From Diplosphaera chodatii (Eukaryota > Chlorophyta > Trebouxiophyceae > Prasiolales > Stichococcaceae), in NCBI GenBank assembly GCA_032358165.1, contig JAALGY010000031.1:1240001-1304000 (forward strand): DNA of 64,000 bases. The letters run 5' to 3'. The notes beneath the pieces were generated by a model that was given only the letters and a program-made list of their open reading frames with translations, did not search any database and was not told where the DNA came from. How positions within the stretch are numbered: position 1 is the first letter of the stretch; each line of letters opens with the position of its first letter. Positions 24,765 to 41,993 of this stretch are shown here, one piece after another. A program made the translations under genes and the position numbers.

Positions 24765-26356
24765 ATGTTGATCATTGACGGCCAGTCGTTGAAGGTTGCG
24801 CCCGTGAACAGCAAGTGCGCGCCCTCGCTTCTGCCTACACTCGTCACATCCGCGGCCCTGAAGCATGCATCCCAGCGATTCGCAACACAAGAAAGCGTCG
24901 ATCCGGTAGTCCAGCAGATCAAAAGCATCTGCGTGTTACAGGGAGAATTTGCCAAGGTTGATCTGACACAGGTGACACCGCTTGCGCCGGCGTCACCGTG
25001 GGTTTGTGCTTTGAGCCGAGGGCAGCGGGTAGATTTTCACGCTTTGTTTCTGTCTGCAGGAACGGGTGACCCTCGCAAGCACGGACGCAACCACCTGCTG
25101 TATCTGCGCAATTGTTGCGCCGCAAAAATGGGTGAGCTGGATGTCTGCCCTTGTGATCTTGTATCTATCATGCATTGTCGTGCATTTAGAGAACTCACAG
25201 CGCGTGTGCACTCCCTGAGCAGGCCCTGATCGCGCACTTGGACGAGCGGTGCGGCCAGCAGATGGCAAAGCTTGCACCATTACTGTCTGAACATGACGGA
25301 CGTGCGCAGCTGTTTCTGGTCGGAGGCTATGGCGATCGTGGTGCTGAAGTCACAGAGGAGCTGCTGAAGGTCCGTCCTGCGAACTTCCGCTTGTCAACAG
25401 TCGACATGACACCCAGTCACGTGCGAAACAACATGACGTGCACAACCGCTCGCACACTGCTGATGCGCCAGCTGTGTGCCCTCCAGGCGCTCCATGCGCT
25501 GCCACAGCTGACGCTAGACGTGCGGCTGGCCGTCGTGGGCGACCTCAACAAGCGCGCTGCAGACGGTGGCATCATGTACCGCGGCCTGGCGGTTGACACA
25601 GCCACATGCAGCGCCTGGCCACCCAAGGCGCAGGTGACGTCAGCTCAACGCCTACCGTGTGCATTCCCTTCCTCCCTTACCATCATTCCAGCGTGCAGAA
25701 GCTGAACGTCAGCGGATGTGCGAAGGCTTTGCCATGCCGTGTTGATCACCTACACGTGCTGAAGTGCAAACACTGGCAGCAGGACCGGGGGCCGCTCTGG
25801 GCGATGCGGGCGGCGCGGCCCTTCTCGCCGGTGTCCCCCTGCATGGAGGCCGTCTACGACCCCGCGGGGCAGCGGCTGCGCATCCTGCCGGTGCACCTGG
25901 ACACCCAGTCGTTGATCAAGGAGGAGCTGCTCCAGGTGCTTGTCCAGTGGCAAGCAACCACCACACGAGACCCTCCAGCGGGCTCTGTGTCTTGGCAGGC
26001 TTTGTGGGAGGAGGCCGTTTCATACATGTGGAACGGCGCCTGATCATCACCCTTATGAAGTTGGGGGCTGGGCCCTGCGAATACTCACCTGGTCTGCCAC
26101 CCAATAGCTTCTCTGCACCCTGGCCCTGCAGATGATCAGCCTGCCAGACGCTGAGCTGCTGGAGCAGAGCTCCACCTCCCCAGAACAGGAGGGCCCGGGC
26201 TTCCCTGAGGACGTACGAAACACATTCCGCTGGATGCTGCAGGCTGGAGGCGGTCACAAGGCCCCAGCGGTCTTCTCCTGGACAGCAGACAAAGGCTGGC
26301 TGCCAGATCGAGCAGCAGTAGATTGCAAGTCCAGAGAGCTGGCCATAGCTCTGTGA
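24765..26356 (+). CDS. NTAN1: Protein N-terminal asparagine amidohydrolase
   Basis: Deamidates N-terminal Asn to Asp, the first step of the Asn branch of the N-degron pathway. The ATG at 24765 gives MLIIDGQSLKVAP; an upstream in-frame codon at 24747 is GTG. Exon 1 contains ICVLQGEFAKVDLTQ, equivalent to the YVFQREYATVDP segment of plant NTAN1. The next exon, read after splicing at about 25060, has ERVTLASTDATTCCICAIVA; the Cys of TDATTC is the family catalytic nucleophile. It continues with LFLVGGYGDRGAEVTEELL, LPQLTLDVRLAVVGDLN, MRAARPFSPVSPCMEAVYDP and EDVRNTFRWMLQAGG, then stops at 26356. Length and motif order fit the human and plant enzymes. The downstream neighbour SIN3 is convergent. 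Confidence 0.85.
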
Positions 26357-26785
26357 CACACAGTTGTAATATATTTCTGTCACGCTGATGCTGCTTGGAG
26401 GTGTCCAACTTCCAGGTCAAGCATGTTTTGGTTGGGCACATCCTTGTCCATGAGGCATGTCAGCCCCCTGATGCAGAGTCACAGGTAGCAGGGATGCTAC
26501 TGGCTACACAGCACGCCTATCCACCTTCAGCTGCTGAGTAGCAGGGAGCACGTGGCAGCACGCTTGTGCGAACAACCGAAATCAATGCGAACGCAACAGA
26601 TCAAACCCACTAGGAAAGTAACGTGTCCTATCCCCAGACGCCCCGGTTGCTTGCGTGAGATTGCATGCCCGAAGGTGCTGGGTATGGGCATGGCAGCGAT
26701 GTTCTGTACAGACCTTGCGCTGGTCTGAGTGCACCACGTGCAAGCAGATGACTGCCACCAACCACCCAGCAGCACTGACAAGCGC
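26357..26785. other. Convergent intergenic region NTAN1 / SIN3
   Basis: 429 bases of 3' flank for two convergent genes. No gene is seen apart from the candidate TGTAA of NTAN1. Confidence 0.45.
26365..26369 (+). other. Poly(A) signal TGTAA for NTAN1
   Basis: TGTAA 9 bases after the NTAN1 stop codon. It is rather close to the stop but matches the pattern of neighbouring genes. Confidence 0.4.
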
Positions 26786-29700
26786 TTATGCGGCAGCAAC
26801 CATGGGGGCCCAGGAGGGCTCTAGGACCGCCTGCTCTCGCCGCAAGCGCGCCTTCTCATCCACCCAGCCCCGGAACTTGCCGACCCTGCGGGCTGCGGCG
26901 TCAGGCGACACGGCAGCCCCCTGCTGCTGCCGATGCCGCCTGAAGACGTCCTCCGTGTCCAGCACATACGACACCTGCCCGCAGCCAGCAACCATGCTTC
27001 ATTGCTGGGCTCGTCGATCCGAGGACTTGGCAATCAAACAGTCACGCTGCCTCTCAGGCAGCAGTCAGAGCACCCCAAGCACGCGTGAAGGCAACGAATC
27101 TGGGCAGCAACGGCTCATCATGTGGGCCGGGCTGCACCTTGGAGGTGGCGGTGGCGATCTTGCACTCCAGGCCGTTGGTGAGCTCCACGCCGGTGGCGGG
27201 GGGCATCGCGCTGGGGTCGGCCGCCTGCCCGCCCGGGAAGTTGCGCAGCAGGAACAGCTTGGCTGCCGGGTCTGGCTGCGGCGCGCTGTGCTCCGTGAAG
27301 TTGCGGAGGTAGGTCGCAAAGCTGGGCTCCAGGATGCCTGCACATGCTCAAGAGTTTACAGTATCTGCAACGAAGACTGCGTGCATGTTTTCAAGCCTAG
27401 CGATGGGACGGTGGTGCCCAATGTTGCAGCTGAGGCAACATGGGCTGCAACCGTACTGACAGGCAACACTGTCAGCAATCCCGCAGCCTTGATTGTGCAT
27501 ATGTGCGCTCTTGCTGCAGCAGTCTGCAGGGGCGGACTCTACTTGCACCTCCGCTGTCGGATCTACAGCATCTTGTTGTGCTTTGTCGAGAGAGCCCATC
27601 AGCTGCTAACAATGCTCCGCCAAAGTGCTTGATGCTTTGGTTCGAGAGGATGCTGCAGCGGTCGGAGAGTCAGCTCACCTGCTGGGACCTCGGACTTGTC
27701 GGGGTCCATCATCTGGAAGGACACCTGGTTGCCGGGCAGCGAGGCAAAGCGGAAGCAGGTGTCGTCATGCAGCAGCACGTGCGCGTTAGCAAAGTAGGTT
27801 GCGTCCTTTGGCGGCTCGCCCCGCGCCACCTCATACCTGTTGCAGCATGCACGAGCAGGTTGAAAAGGTTTCGACGTTGAGGGGGCTGTTGGCCACCGGC
27901 TGCTAGCCTGTGCGCTTCTTATTGCACCCATTCACGGGTACCCGAGATTGCTGCAGCAGCTGCAAAGGGAAACACCTGTACAGCTGGTACAGGGAGTAGT
28001 TGAGGTCGTCCTGCACGATGGTCTGCAGCTGCTTGACGACCTTGTAGATCAGCTTCTCCAGCGTGAACAGCACATACGAACCCGTGCCTACATCGGGAGA
28101 ACCAGCAGATCAAACAAGTGATCAACAGGCAGCTTTGGTAGATGTCAACTGACCGGCAATGCTTACCGCTCGAGACACCCCAACAATGGCTGCTGAAGGT
28201 GAGCGCACGTATGTCACATGCAGCCAGCCAAGCAGCGTACCCAGCAGCGCACGGCAGGCGTCCTCATACTGGGAGGCGTCCAACGTGCCGACAATCAGGT
28301 CGTGCACCAGCGACATGAACCTGCAGCATGGTTGACACCGCAGGCATCAGTGCACACGTGCTGCACATTACACTGCGACATGATGACGCTGTGTTCAAGC
28401 TCGACATGATTGCTGAAGCACGATAGCGCTCTGCAGAAACTCGGGTATGGCGGAGTGCACCTGGCGTGGGTGGCACGGTACTCCTCAGGCGACTTGCCCT
28501 CGCCCTCGGCATGGTTGTTGCCACCACCACCCAAGTAACCCTGCTTCTTGTGGCTGCATGTGTGCGCGACGCGCAACCTGCAGATGTATTGTGAGACGTG
28601 TCAGGATGAAGTACCACCTCGTTGCCCTCATGTCAGACAAGTGAGCATGGTGGTGCGCATGAGCAAGCAAATGCAGGCAGAGCATGTAAGCATCGCAACA
28701 GAGTCACTTGTACACAAATGCTCTGATCATCCACCTGTCGTACAGGTACTGATGCAAGCGGAAGAACACATAGTAGTGCTCGTTGCCATAGAACACCCGG
28801 GAGGGCAACTCAGGCTTTTCCTCTGGCGCCTGCAGTACATACCAGAAGCCATATAGGTCACAGGGTTACCAAGCATCTCATGGTGCAGGAACTGTCAACT
28901 GACCACAGCGTCGCACACAGAAGGTGGCCCATCGCACCGCTGCATCGTCGCCGTCGCTGCCCGGCGGCGGGGCGGGCCGTGCGACCGGCGCAAGCGGCTT
29001 GCAGTCGCCGTACCGCGCCTGGCTGGCCTCCTCACCCTCGTCATCTGCATCCGCCAGCACCTCAGGTGACGCATGCTTGACGATGCTGCCCTGCACACAC
29101 AACTCATGTATGCATGTGCCTCCCGCTGCAGGTGTAGCAGCAGGAGGGCGCACCTGAGCTGTGCTCTGAGCGGGCGAGGTCATCCTCGTCCTTGCTCACA
29201 GCGGCGCCATCTGCATCCATTGGCTTTGGCCCGTCCGCATCATCCTGCACAAACAGGTCGCAGCCTGTCAGACGTGAAACATGTGGCACTGCAGCAGGGC
29301 TCTGCGTGCTGCGACCCAATGTGCATGCAGCAGGGACCCCATCGCTGAGCCAGTCCATAGCCCGCAGCGCACCTTGTCAGCGCACGGCGTGCTGTCGCTG
29401 GACACGCCGCTGTTGGCGTCGCCAGCCCGGGGCGCCGGCGAGTCCGCTGCCTCGTCCGCCTGATTGCAGGTGTGACACGTGTGACTGCTGCGCATGCTCC
29501 GGTCCATCGCTGACGGCAACTGCACAGCATTAGCAGACCGACATGGCATGCATTTGGAGAGAGGTGGCACCTCTGCTGCGGCATCCGCGAGCATGTCGGC
29601 GGCTGTCTTGTCCTTGACCTCCTCGAACGGCGCGGGCGTGCCCCCACGCTCGTCCTCATTGGCGCCGGTGTCTGTGTCTGTGTCTGCGCCATCCTTCTCT

Positions 29701-32700
29701 GCCTGCTGGTTGACCAGTAACAGCACGGTGATCATCACTGCCACAAGCAGCTGAAAGCGAGCTGGGCAAGTGCAGGTGTCACAGCAGGATGTCAGAGGAG
29801 CCGCCCTACAGTTGTGCTGTTGAGCCTGCAGGCATCCACCTCACCTGCAACATGGCCAGGCGCTTGTGCTTGAGCGGCGACTTGAGGCCAGACGGCTTGC
29901 TGCTTGCCTCACCAACTGTGGGCTCTGGCTCCGGCTGCAGCATGGTGGCAACATATACGCACCTCAGTTGTCAGCATAGCATTGGCAGCAAGGACAGCTG
30001 ACCCTCTGTCTGGTCCCCGCGTTCTGGGGAATACATAGGTTGAATAGACACCTGGAGTGGACAACGAGGTTGGTTAGATATTTGCAGTGCTTGCAGCTGT
30101 GCACCTCAGGCGCGCGGGCGGGAAGGCCGAAGAAGTCCTCCATCAGGCCCGTGTACAGCTGCAGCGTCCTGGACGCCAGCTCCGGCGTCATCATCTCCTT
30201 CAGCGAGTTGCGCAGCACGACGTACACGTCCTGCAGCCAGCACTGCCGTCCCTCAGCAAAAGGACGAGCACACTTGTGGCGCTTGCAGGCAGATGCTGTT
30301 GTGCCACGTGACAACAGCCAACAGACGGCGGCGGTGCACCCCCTGGGGTTGTCACCTCGTGGACGTTGCGGGCGGGGAAGGTGTAGGTGAGGTCAGCATG
30401 CAGGCGCGCAGAGAAGTCAGCAGCTGCGGACACTGCTGCCAGGCCGCCGTCTGCCTGTCGCCGGCGCTCCACGATCTCTGCAGCAGGTGCAAGTTCGGGT
30501 TTTGACCAAAATATGTGTGAGGCTGTGCGCAACTGCACACATGTTTCTGTTGTTGGCACCGATGTGACATGTGCCTCTGGCACATGTGTCGACATGAAAG
30601 TTTGTTGTCATTTTGACATGGCCAGCAGAACAGCGGCAGGGAGCATGCGCACCACGGATGTCGGCGATCATGCCCTTGGCACCCAGCAGCCGCTTGTCTG
30701 TCTGCTTGAAGTAGAAGGATCGGTGGTCGAGCGACTTGTGGTAGTTGGCGTCGTACACCCTCTGCCAGAGCGGCGACATCTGCCTCTTGTTTTCCCGCCT
30801 GCAGAGGCAGCCAAAGGAGCAGATTGAAAACCAAAGCCGGCGCTGCAGAAACAGGCTGTTGGGTGGGCACCCGCTCAACTCAGAGCAGACCAGATGCGGA
30901 GACCAGGCGCACCATTCGGAGTCCTTCTGCACCAGGCGTGCCAGGACCACCGGGATGGCCACAGCCGGGTTCTTCCGCAGCAGATCCCCCATCTGCAGAT
31001 CAGGCAGCAGCACATGAAGCAAGAAGTTGGCGCTTGTGATGGGAGACGGGCGTGACGACCACCAGGCAGCACGCAGGCCTCCGCGGCGGCTGACCTGCTG
31101 GCCGCTCTCGCCGTAGATGCGCTGCACGGCGCGCAGGTGGACGGCGTTGAGCGCGCCCCTCTCCCCGGGGCCCGGCGGCGCCCACCGCGCCCGCTCCTCC
31201 GGATCCAGCTCCTGAGGGTTGGGTGTTCATGGAGTGAGTCAGCGCACGGTGCCACATCTTCCATGAGTGACTTTGGCGATGGGTCACCTGTCAGACCTCC
31301 CTCTGCAACCACTTGCACCACTGCTGGTGTTATATGACACTGCAGCACGAGCGGCGGTGGGGCGCACCTCCAGCTGGCGCGCCAGGTTGGCCATGGTGCG
31401 CATGGCGGAGGCGTTGGTCTCGATCATCATGTCCAGCTCAAAGCGGTCGTCCTCCACGCGGAACAGCGCCTCCTCGTACTGATTCTTCCGCATGTGCTGC
31501 AGGCGATGGGGCCACGGCAGTGTCAGGGCTTGCGACATCAAACAGCACATTACGAGCTTTCTTTGGCAGCTGCACAGGACAGCAGGCCTACGGCTCATGC
31601 TGACCACTTGCTACATGGTGTATATGCAATGGCAACACATTGGAAAGTTTTCCCACCTTGAAGGAGTAGTCCTCGGAGCCGGAGGTGACAGACACCCATT
31701 CGTCGTTGAGCAGACCCTGCAGCATCCTGTTGTTGCGGCGCCCAGAGCACGGCAGCTCGGGGTAGTTCTGCGGCAGCTGAACGTAGCTGGTGGTGCACCG
31801 CTTCCAGTTGGTCACGTCCAGCTCGCTCACTGGCCGCGTCGCCAGCTTCTCCTGCTGCGACAGTTGCTGCACAGGGCAAGAGGACCACATTGGTGACAGA
31901 ATACTGCAGTGTGCTACTAACAAGCCAAACGCTGAACTTAAAACCCGTTTCGTGCCCACTGTCAGTGTGCAACAAGGCCTCACAAACCAAGCTGTGGCAC
32001 AAGGTCGCAGGGGGTAGGCATTGCGCACCTTCATGCGCGTGATGTCGCGGATGGTCATCTTGCCCTGCGACACCATCTTGCCGTCCAGGTCAAAGTCCAG
32101 GATCTCGCACCGCGTCAGGAAGTCGTTGAAACCCAGCTGCAAGAATGACGCTCGAATTTGAGGTTTTTGCTTATGGGTGTCCTACTGTGACTAACCCTCT
32201 GTGCAACTAGCGACAGCTCCACATTGGCCACCAGCAGCTGTCAGCATCAGTCCATGCAGTGCACAACGGCGTCATGGGGAGGGAGCGCACGATCACGGCA
32301 GCAGATCAGGGGACCCGCACCGCAAGGTCGGAGTAGCGGCCGATCAGGTCGTGCACCAGGTGCGTGAGCTCGGACTTGGAAATGACCTCCTGGGCGTACA
32401 GGTTCAGGCACTTCAGGAAGTCCTGGTACGCCTCCCGGCTGCGCAGCTTGTTCTTGACCTTCTCGAAAAAGTGCAGCTCCTTCGCCAGGTTCGTCCTTGC
32501 AAAGCCCTCCTCCTCTGCATCAGGTTTGACAATGTATGATCAGCCATCTGGATGTCGGGTGGCTGCACTGATCATTGTCTGACCTGGGTCATGTACTCCG
32601 AAATAGGACAAGGTATGATATGGCTGTTCTGCAGCGCCTCGAGGGTGCATGCCATGGCCAGGCACTGGGTAGAGTGTGAGGAGTACACTGCACTCCGCAG

Positions 32701-34551
32701 GAAAGCCCAAGCAGCAACTGGACCATGTCCGACCTGCATAGTCGGGGTCCTCGCCGCGCCGCGTCTTGCGCTTCGGCGGGAACCCGCCCGCGCTGATTGC
32801 GCCCATGCGGCCGTAGGGCTGGCCGCGTCCCAGCGGGCGCTTGACACCCTGCAGTGTATAGCACAGAGCGCTTGCGGTGGGTTGATATACGGTCAGCTGG
32901 CAGGGTTGTCCGATTGGACGTGCCTGGTCCATCTGCTGCGGCGTGTGTGGCCGCACCTGCTGTGCCGGGGGTGTGGAGTCGGGCAAGAAGTAGGTGAACT
33001 CCTCCAGCAGGTCGCTGTGGCTCTTGAACAGCTGCGCCACCTGTGTTGGTTCCAGATGAATCTCAGCATGAGTTTCGCTGTGCAACAAGTGGCAGGGTGC
33101 TGAGGCTCCTGTGCACACAGACAGTCAAGCGATGCGCGGGACGGCCAGCATGCGGAGCGCACCTCCTCGTAGACGTTGGTGATGGTCTTCTGGCCCTTCC
33201 GGTACATGTTGAGGATCTCCAAGAAGGCTTTGTAGACGCGCTCGTCAGTGCTGAAGCGCGTCTGCAGGTATACATGGGGTTGTGTCAAGCTGACTCATGT
33301 AATCGTATGTTGGGCAAGAAGCATGAGCTCGACCGTGAATGCTGCACAGACGTCCCTGTACCTTGATCTTGTTGACGTAGTTGATCGCCTGGTCGAACTC
33401 CACAGGCTGCTTGGGCTTCTGCTCATCCTCCAGTGGCATCTCAATTTCATACCCCTGCAGGGATGAAGAGCAGCGTAAAAAGCTGTTGAAGATCAGTGAT
33501 GCTTTTGCAGCTTGATCAGGATGCAGGTTAGTCAAACGTTGACCTTGGGCAGGAATGTATTGAAGCCCAGAATCAGCTCGCGGTGGCCAGCAAACAGCTC
33601 CTTGACGCGTACGATCACACCAGCAGTGTCCACCCTGTCGACAGAGGTATCATGCGTGAGCCACATGGTTTCTATTACTGCTGCAATGCACTGCTGCATC
33701 TTTGTGGCCATATGTTCCACTACAGAAGTAATCTGCAGCGTGTGCCAAGGCGGCCTGAGGGCACAACCGCATGGAGCATGAGAGCTGTGTGACTTTTGGC
33801 AGCCCAGTGCACGTATGACTAGGTGTTGCCATCTCGTGGTGATCAGCACCATATTTGATTGGATGTTGCCACCGTGTGTGCTAAAGCAGCCATGCCCAGC
33901 TCTCGAGTCTCGAAGCAAGGGGTTTCAACGCACGACGAACGAGCATGTTTCGCTACAGGGCGGCTTCGGAACGACGCCGATGCAGCGACTCTGGTCCCTA
34001 CAGGCGGCAGGCGGCGCACCTGGAGGCCTTGAACTCCTTCATGATCTCCAAGAACTCGTCGTAGATGTGCTTGTCGTTGGCGAAGCGCGTTTTCACCTCC
34101 CGGAGGTAGCTCAGCGCATCATTGGTTGTCAGCTTCCCGGCCCCTGACGCTCCAGCAGTTCCGGGCCCCAATGCGCCCCCATATGATGCACCCGCGCCCC
34201 TGCCATCAGACGGGAGCGCTTTCATGCTCTGAGCATCTGGAGTCTGCAGGGCAGACTGTCACAGCAGAAAGTGGTTCCCAGAAAGTCAGCGTGCAAGCAT
34301 GTGCAGCAGCCCCGAGGCATGCAGGAGACTCCAGACGCCATGCTCTTGCGTCATGGACCTTGGACATCATGAATACGGCAAGGCACGAACGCAGGAAGTT
34401 TACTGCCTATCCAAGCCACGCAGGAGTTGAAGGGGGTCCCGTGCAGCAACATGCACGATGCGCAGCCTCACCTTTGGTAAGGTCGCTTGGCAGGGCCACC
34501 ACCCCCGTACATCCCGCCGTCGTCCCGACCACGCTTTCCCAGCCCTGACAT
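26786..34551 (-). CDS. SIN3: SIN3-family transcriptional corepressor
   Basis: Scaffold of the SIN3-HDAC corepressor complex. The ATG at 34551 gives [17 protein letters not shown], typical of plant SIN3-like proteins. PAH1: [20 protein letters not shown] (near 34110) and [20 protein letters not shown] (near 33560). PAH2: [34 protein letters not shown] and [17 protein letters not shown]3: [15 protein letters not shown] and [20 protein letters not shown] (near 32350). The HDAC-interaction domain has [20 protein letters not shown] (near 31740), [20 protein letters not shown] and [20 protein letters not shown]. An acidic linker with a DTDTDT run lies near 29680. The C-terminal domain has [19 protein letters not shown] (near 28790) and [15 protein letters not shown], with the stop at 26786. 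Complete, with many small introns. Divergent from SEC23. Confidence 0.94.
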
Positions 34552-35236
34552 GACTATTGCTCGACTCTAAACTTTGTTCAGCCTGATCCTGCCACTGCGC
34601 CGCGGCCGCGGGCCAGCCGGCGCAGACCAAAAGCCTCAGCACAGCCTCGTAGGTGTGTCGGTGGCGGTAACAAGTGCTGAGGAGCGAGGAAAGCTGCTAA
34701 CTTAGTGTCGGGTTGCGACTGACATGAGATTCCCAGCTGTTTTCCCTCGCACGCAAGGGGGGTAAAAGCTCTTGGAGGGATACCTTTCCCGTTTCTCCTG
34801 TTCTTGGTTTCAAGTGCGATCGGCAGTCGAAAGGGAAGGCAATGCCTGTGCTCATAATCTTGCTGCGCAGTCTGCCAGACACTCGCGTGCGTCGTTGTGC
34901 GCTTGGTAACATCTGCAGATCCTGTGGATGTCAGGCGCTGCATCTGGCTGTGTCCTACGCTAGCTGCACAGGCTTCTCCCCCGGGATCGATCGCTGTGCA
35001 CTGAGCTTGCACCAGCGTCTGCGGCTCATTGTGACATTACAGCAGTATCACAGCCCTTTCTCAATACAGCCCTTCGCTGCTTCAGGGCTGTGGCATTGCA
35101 TCAGCATCCGACGCTATGCCAGCGCGTTGTATGCAAAGTCGCTGTTGCTGCTGTGCAAGTGGTGCCTCAGCCCGGCTGAGGCTGTGAAGCTTACAATCCA
35201 CAGCTGTGAAGCATTCAGCATAGGTCTGCAGACACC
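34552..35236. promoter_or_regulatory. Divergent promoter region, SIN3 / SEC23
   Basis: 685 bases between opposed start codons. Open frames on both strands have no recognisable domain. It presumably holds both promoters and 5' untranslated regions; no clear TATA box. Confidence 0.4.
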
Positions 35237-39253
<4,017 letters not shown>

Positions 39254-39569
39254 GGGGATGACCGCGGCAGTCGATGGGAGGCGAAGCTCGATGCAAGCTG
39301 AGCAATTGGGTGACCGCTCGCCAAGCTGGCGACGGTGCTGCTGTGGCTGCTTCCAAGCAGAACAAGTGCTGAGAACCACTGAAGCATGGCTTAATAGGTC
39401 GGGCTGGTGCACAGGTCAGCCAATGATATTGCACGCAAGATGTATGTCTGGAATTGGTTTTTGGGTCCACATCTGCAGGGCTTCCGAATGTGTCAGGCTC
39501 AATGGTGCAACAGGTCCACACTTCCACCGACACATCGGGACCATACACAAGCGACTGTTGTTTGCCTAC
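39254..39569. other. Convergent intergenic region SEC23 / GalT-HIT-like
   Basis: 316 bases holding both 3' flanks. No TGTAA on either strand and no coding content seen. Confidence 0.45.
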
Positions 39570-41520
39570 CTAATGATGTGCACTAATGTCGAAGCCTGAC
39601 AGGCGCCTGCCCACAGCAGCATGCACGACATAGGGGTCTGTGTGCCCAATGCTGGCGCCAGCAAACACCTCGAGTGCGCCATAATCGGATGATCGGCTTG
39701 TGACCTTTCCTCGACTAACGACCCTACAACACATCAAGTGTGTCACACCGCTGCAATAATTTTTGTGCAATTGCACGGCCTTCCTCATCGAGCAACAGTG
39801 CGCCGCGTGCATATGAGGGCAGATCCTGCGGCCCACCACAGTCACCTGGCGACGACCTTGCAGCTGCTGAAGGGCTGGCAGGCCGCGGATGTTCGTGTGG
39901 CTGCAGTCCACATTGGCTGCACCTGCAGTTGGCATGTGCAGGCACCGTGTGCCACATATCCTGCTTTCCAACGCATCGAAGTACCAGCCAGCCAGTCGTC
40001 TCATGTCAGTCACATATGCATCTGCTTCAGTTGTCACGTCACCTACCGCTACATTGAAAGACGGGCACTCCAGGTCGTCGATCACCACTCGAAGAGCAGC
40101 ATGCAGGGCAACCGCAAAGCTCTGGGACGTCAGGCTGCGGCCGTGGATAATCAACTCGGCATCCTTCCGCGGCGTGAGTGAAGCATACGCGTTGGCCCTG
40201 CACACAACAGTGCCGTTCCCACTTGCACCAGTGTCCTGCAGGTGGACAACCGTGCACACGTGCTGGTCCTCAATGATCAGGCCAGTACGAGCAGTGTGTA
40301 GGCATGAGGTCCACCTGTCGTTGGACCGACCGTATTCCTGGGCAAGCCCCAGCGCGGCATGCGCACGCCATATGTCATCATAGCAACAGGCACCACCATG
40401 CCGGACCTCGTAGGAGGCTGCTGCCTGCATCATATCCAGGTCCGCTGGGAAAGGCACCTGCGTGATCAATCTAGTGAGCATCGACCGTGCATTTGCAGTG
40501 TACAATATATGCTTGCTCCTGCTGTGCTGCTGATGCCGCAAATCACCAGCGCTGTGCTCACCTCGCTGAGTACCACCTGCGCGTGGCCATGAAATTGGCT
40601 GGCGCCCGCCCGTGGCAAGTTGTTCCACAGCAGCAGCGGCCACAGCTGCCTGCCGGCCTGCGGTGTATCCTCGCTTGAAGCCACTGCAGAGGTGCTGTCC
40701 GCTGTGACATCTGCGTCACTGCTCCTTCTGCTATGCAAGCCTGAGGACTCTGAACCACTGGCAAGTGCTGCCGCTGCAGCGGCATCGAACCAGCGGGAGC
40801 CGGCTTGCAGCAGCTGCTGCACATCTGCTGCTGTGAAGGCCAGCGGGTCGTGATGCTTGAACAGCAGCACGCCGTGCGCTGGAGCGCAGTACTTGAACAG
40901 GTTGGACGCAGACACTACGTTGCCAACCTCCACCCTGCAGCGCGGCACGACCAGTTGCATGGGCACCGCACGAGGCATGTGGACAGCAACACAGAAACGG
41001 TCAGGTTGTCACCTGCCAAATGTGTCCTCTGCAGTGTTCGTTTCCCAGCGGCAGAAGTCGCAGCCGCCCGCTGGGCCGCCCGTCGTGTCCAGAGCTGCCA
41101 CTGCGTCCACCATGCTGGACGCCCGATTGGCGGCAAATGTCTGCGGCTTGCGGGAGCGCGCAGCATTGAACCAGGCCTGCGCTGATAGGACAGGCACGAG
41201 ACTGGCTTCAAGCACTGAAGCATAATGTAGAGATCGGTCTGTAAAGGGTTTGAGATGGGGCCATGTCATGTACGACATGCGTGACGCCCCGGGCAGCGCA
41301 CCTGCTCATGCGTCACTCTATTGGTGAAGCTGACGACCGTTTGAGACTCCAGAAATGCGCCGTACTTCGCCTTGAGGGCGTCGCTGACTGAGCAGCGCGC
41401 TTCGTCTACTGTAACTTGCAGCACACGCCTGATGGTGTCGGCATCCTGCCCTGCTGAATCACATGCCGCTGGCCATTCCCTCGCCAGCTCAAAGACATCG
41501 TTATAGGAATGAGATCGCAT
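39570..41520 (-). CDS. GalT/HIT-superfamily nucleotidyltransferase-like protein
   Basis: Enzyme of uncertain substrate. The ATG at 41520 gives MRSHSYNDVFELAREWPAAC. The next exon boundary joins NRVTHEQ in phase 0 to AWFNAARSRKPQTFAA. A Cys pair then occurs in GGCDFCRWETNTAEDTFGR (near 41050), resembling the metal or substrate region of galactose-1-phosphate uridylyltransferases. VGNVVSASNLFKY and GVLLFKHHDPLAF follow. The key motif is WNNLPRAGASQFHGHAQVVL (near 40590), an H-x-H-x-Q histidine-triad-type active site. The C-terminal half has RANAYASLTPRKDAELIIHG and ends SDYGALEVFAGASIGHTDPY with a stop at 39570. It may be a sugar-phosphate nucleotidyltransferase or phosphorylase, but it is not a clear orthologue of classical GALT. 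No transit peptide is obvious. Exon joins near 39850 are uncertain. Confidence 0.72.
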
Positions 41521-41993
41521 TGCTGTAACCAGCCGATGATGCTTGCGGGCTGTCAAAGCATGGCCGAAGACCGCCAGGGGCCACAGACTGATCGGCAGGG
41601 AAGGCCGTGCGTACAGGCGGTCCGGCAGCATGGTCACATGAACGTGGACCGGCTTGCCCGTTGTGTGGACCGACAGCCGAGCTGATCCAGACAGCAGCTT
41701 GTGACCTGGCACAATTGTGTGATGGGGGTGAATGCGGTGCAAAGCAGGTATGCAGTTCATGGGCATGCGCATGCTGGGCAACATCAAATCCCGCCCTGAG
41801 CTGAAATAAGGGGTTTTTATATCTCCCCTTGCTCGCAGATATCTGCACGCGCGAAGAGCGTGGTGCAGCGGTCGAAGGGTGAGCCACAGTGTACGCAGCA
41901 ACCCTTGGCCCTACTGTGTTGTTCAAAAGCTTGTCCTGCCGCCTGCGCCTCGCGTAGGCGTGGCCTCTGCGGCGTGCACCCTGCCTGGTAGCA
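41521..41993. promoter_or_regulatory. Divergent promoter region, GalT-HIT-like / J-ferredoxin
   Basis: 473 bases between opposed start codons. The AT-rich stretch TTTTTATAT at 41813-41821 reads ATATAAAAA on the minus strand, a TATA-like element about 290 bases upstream of the minus-strand ATG and about 170 upstream of the plus-strand ATG. Which gene it serves cannot be told. Confidence 0.4.
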
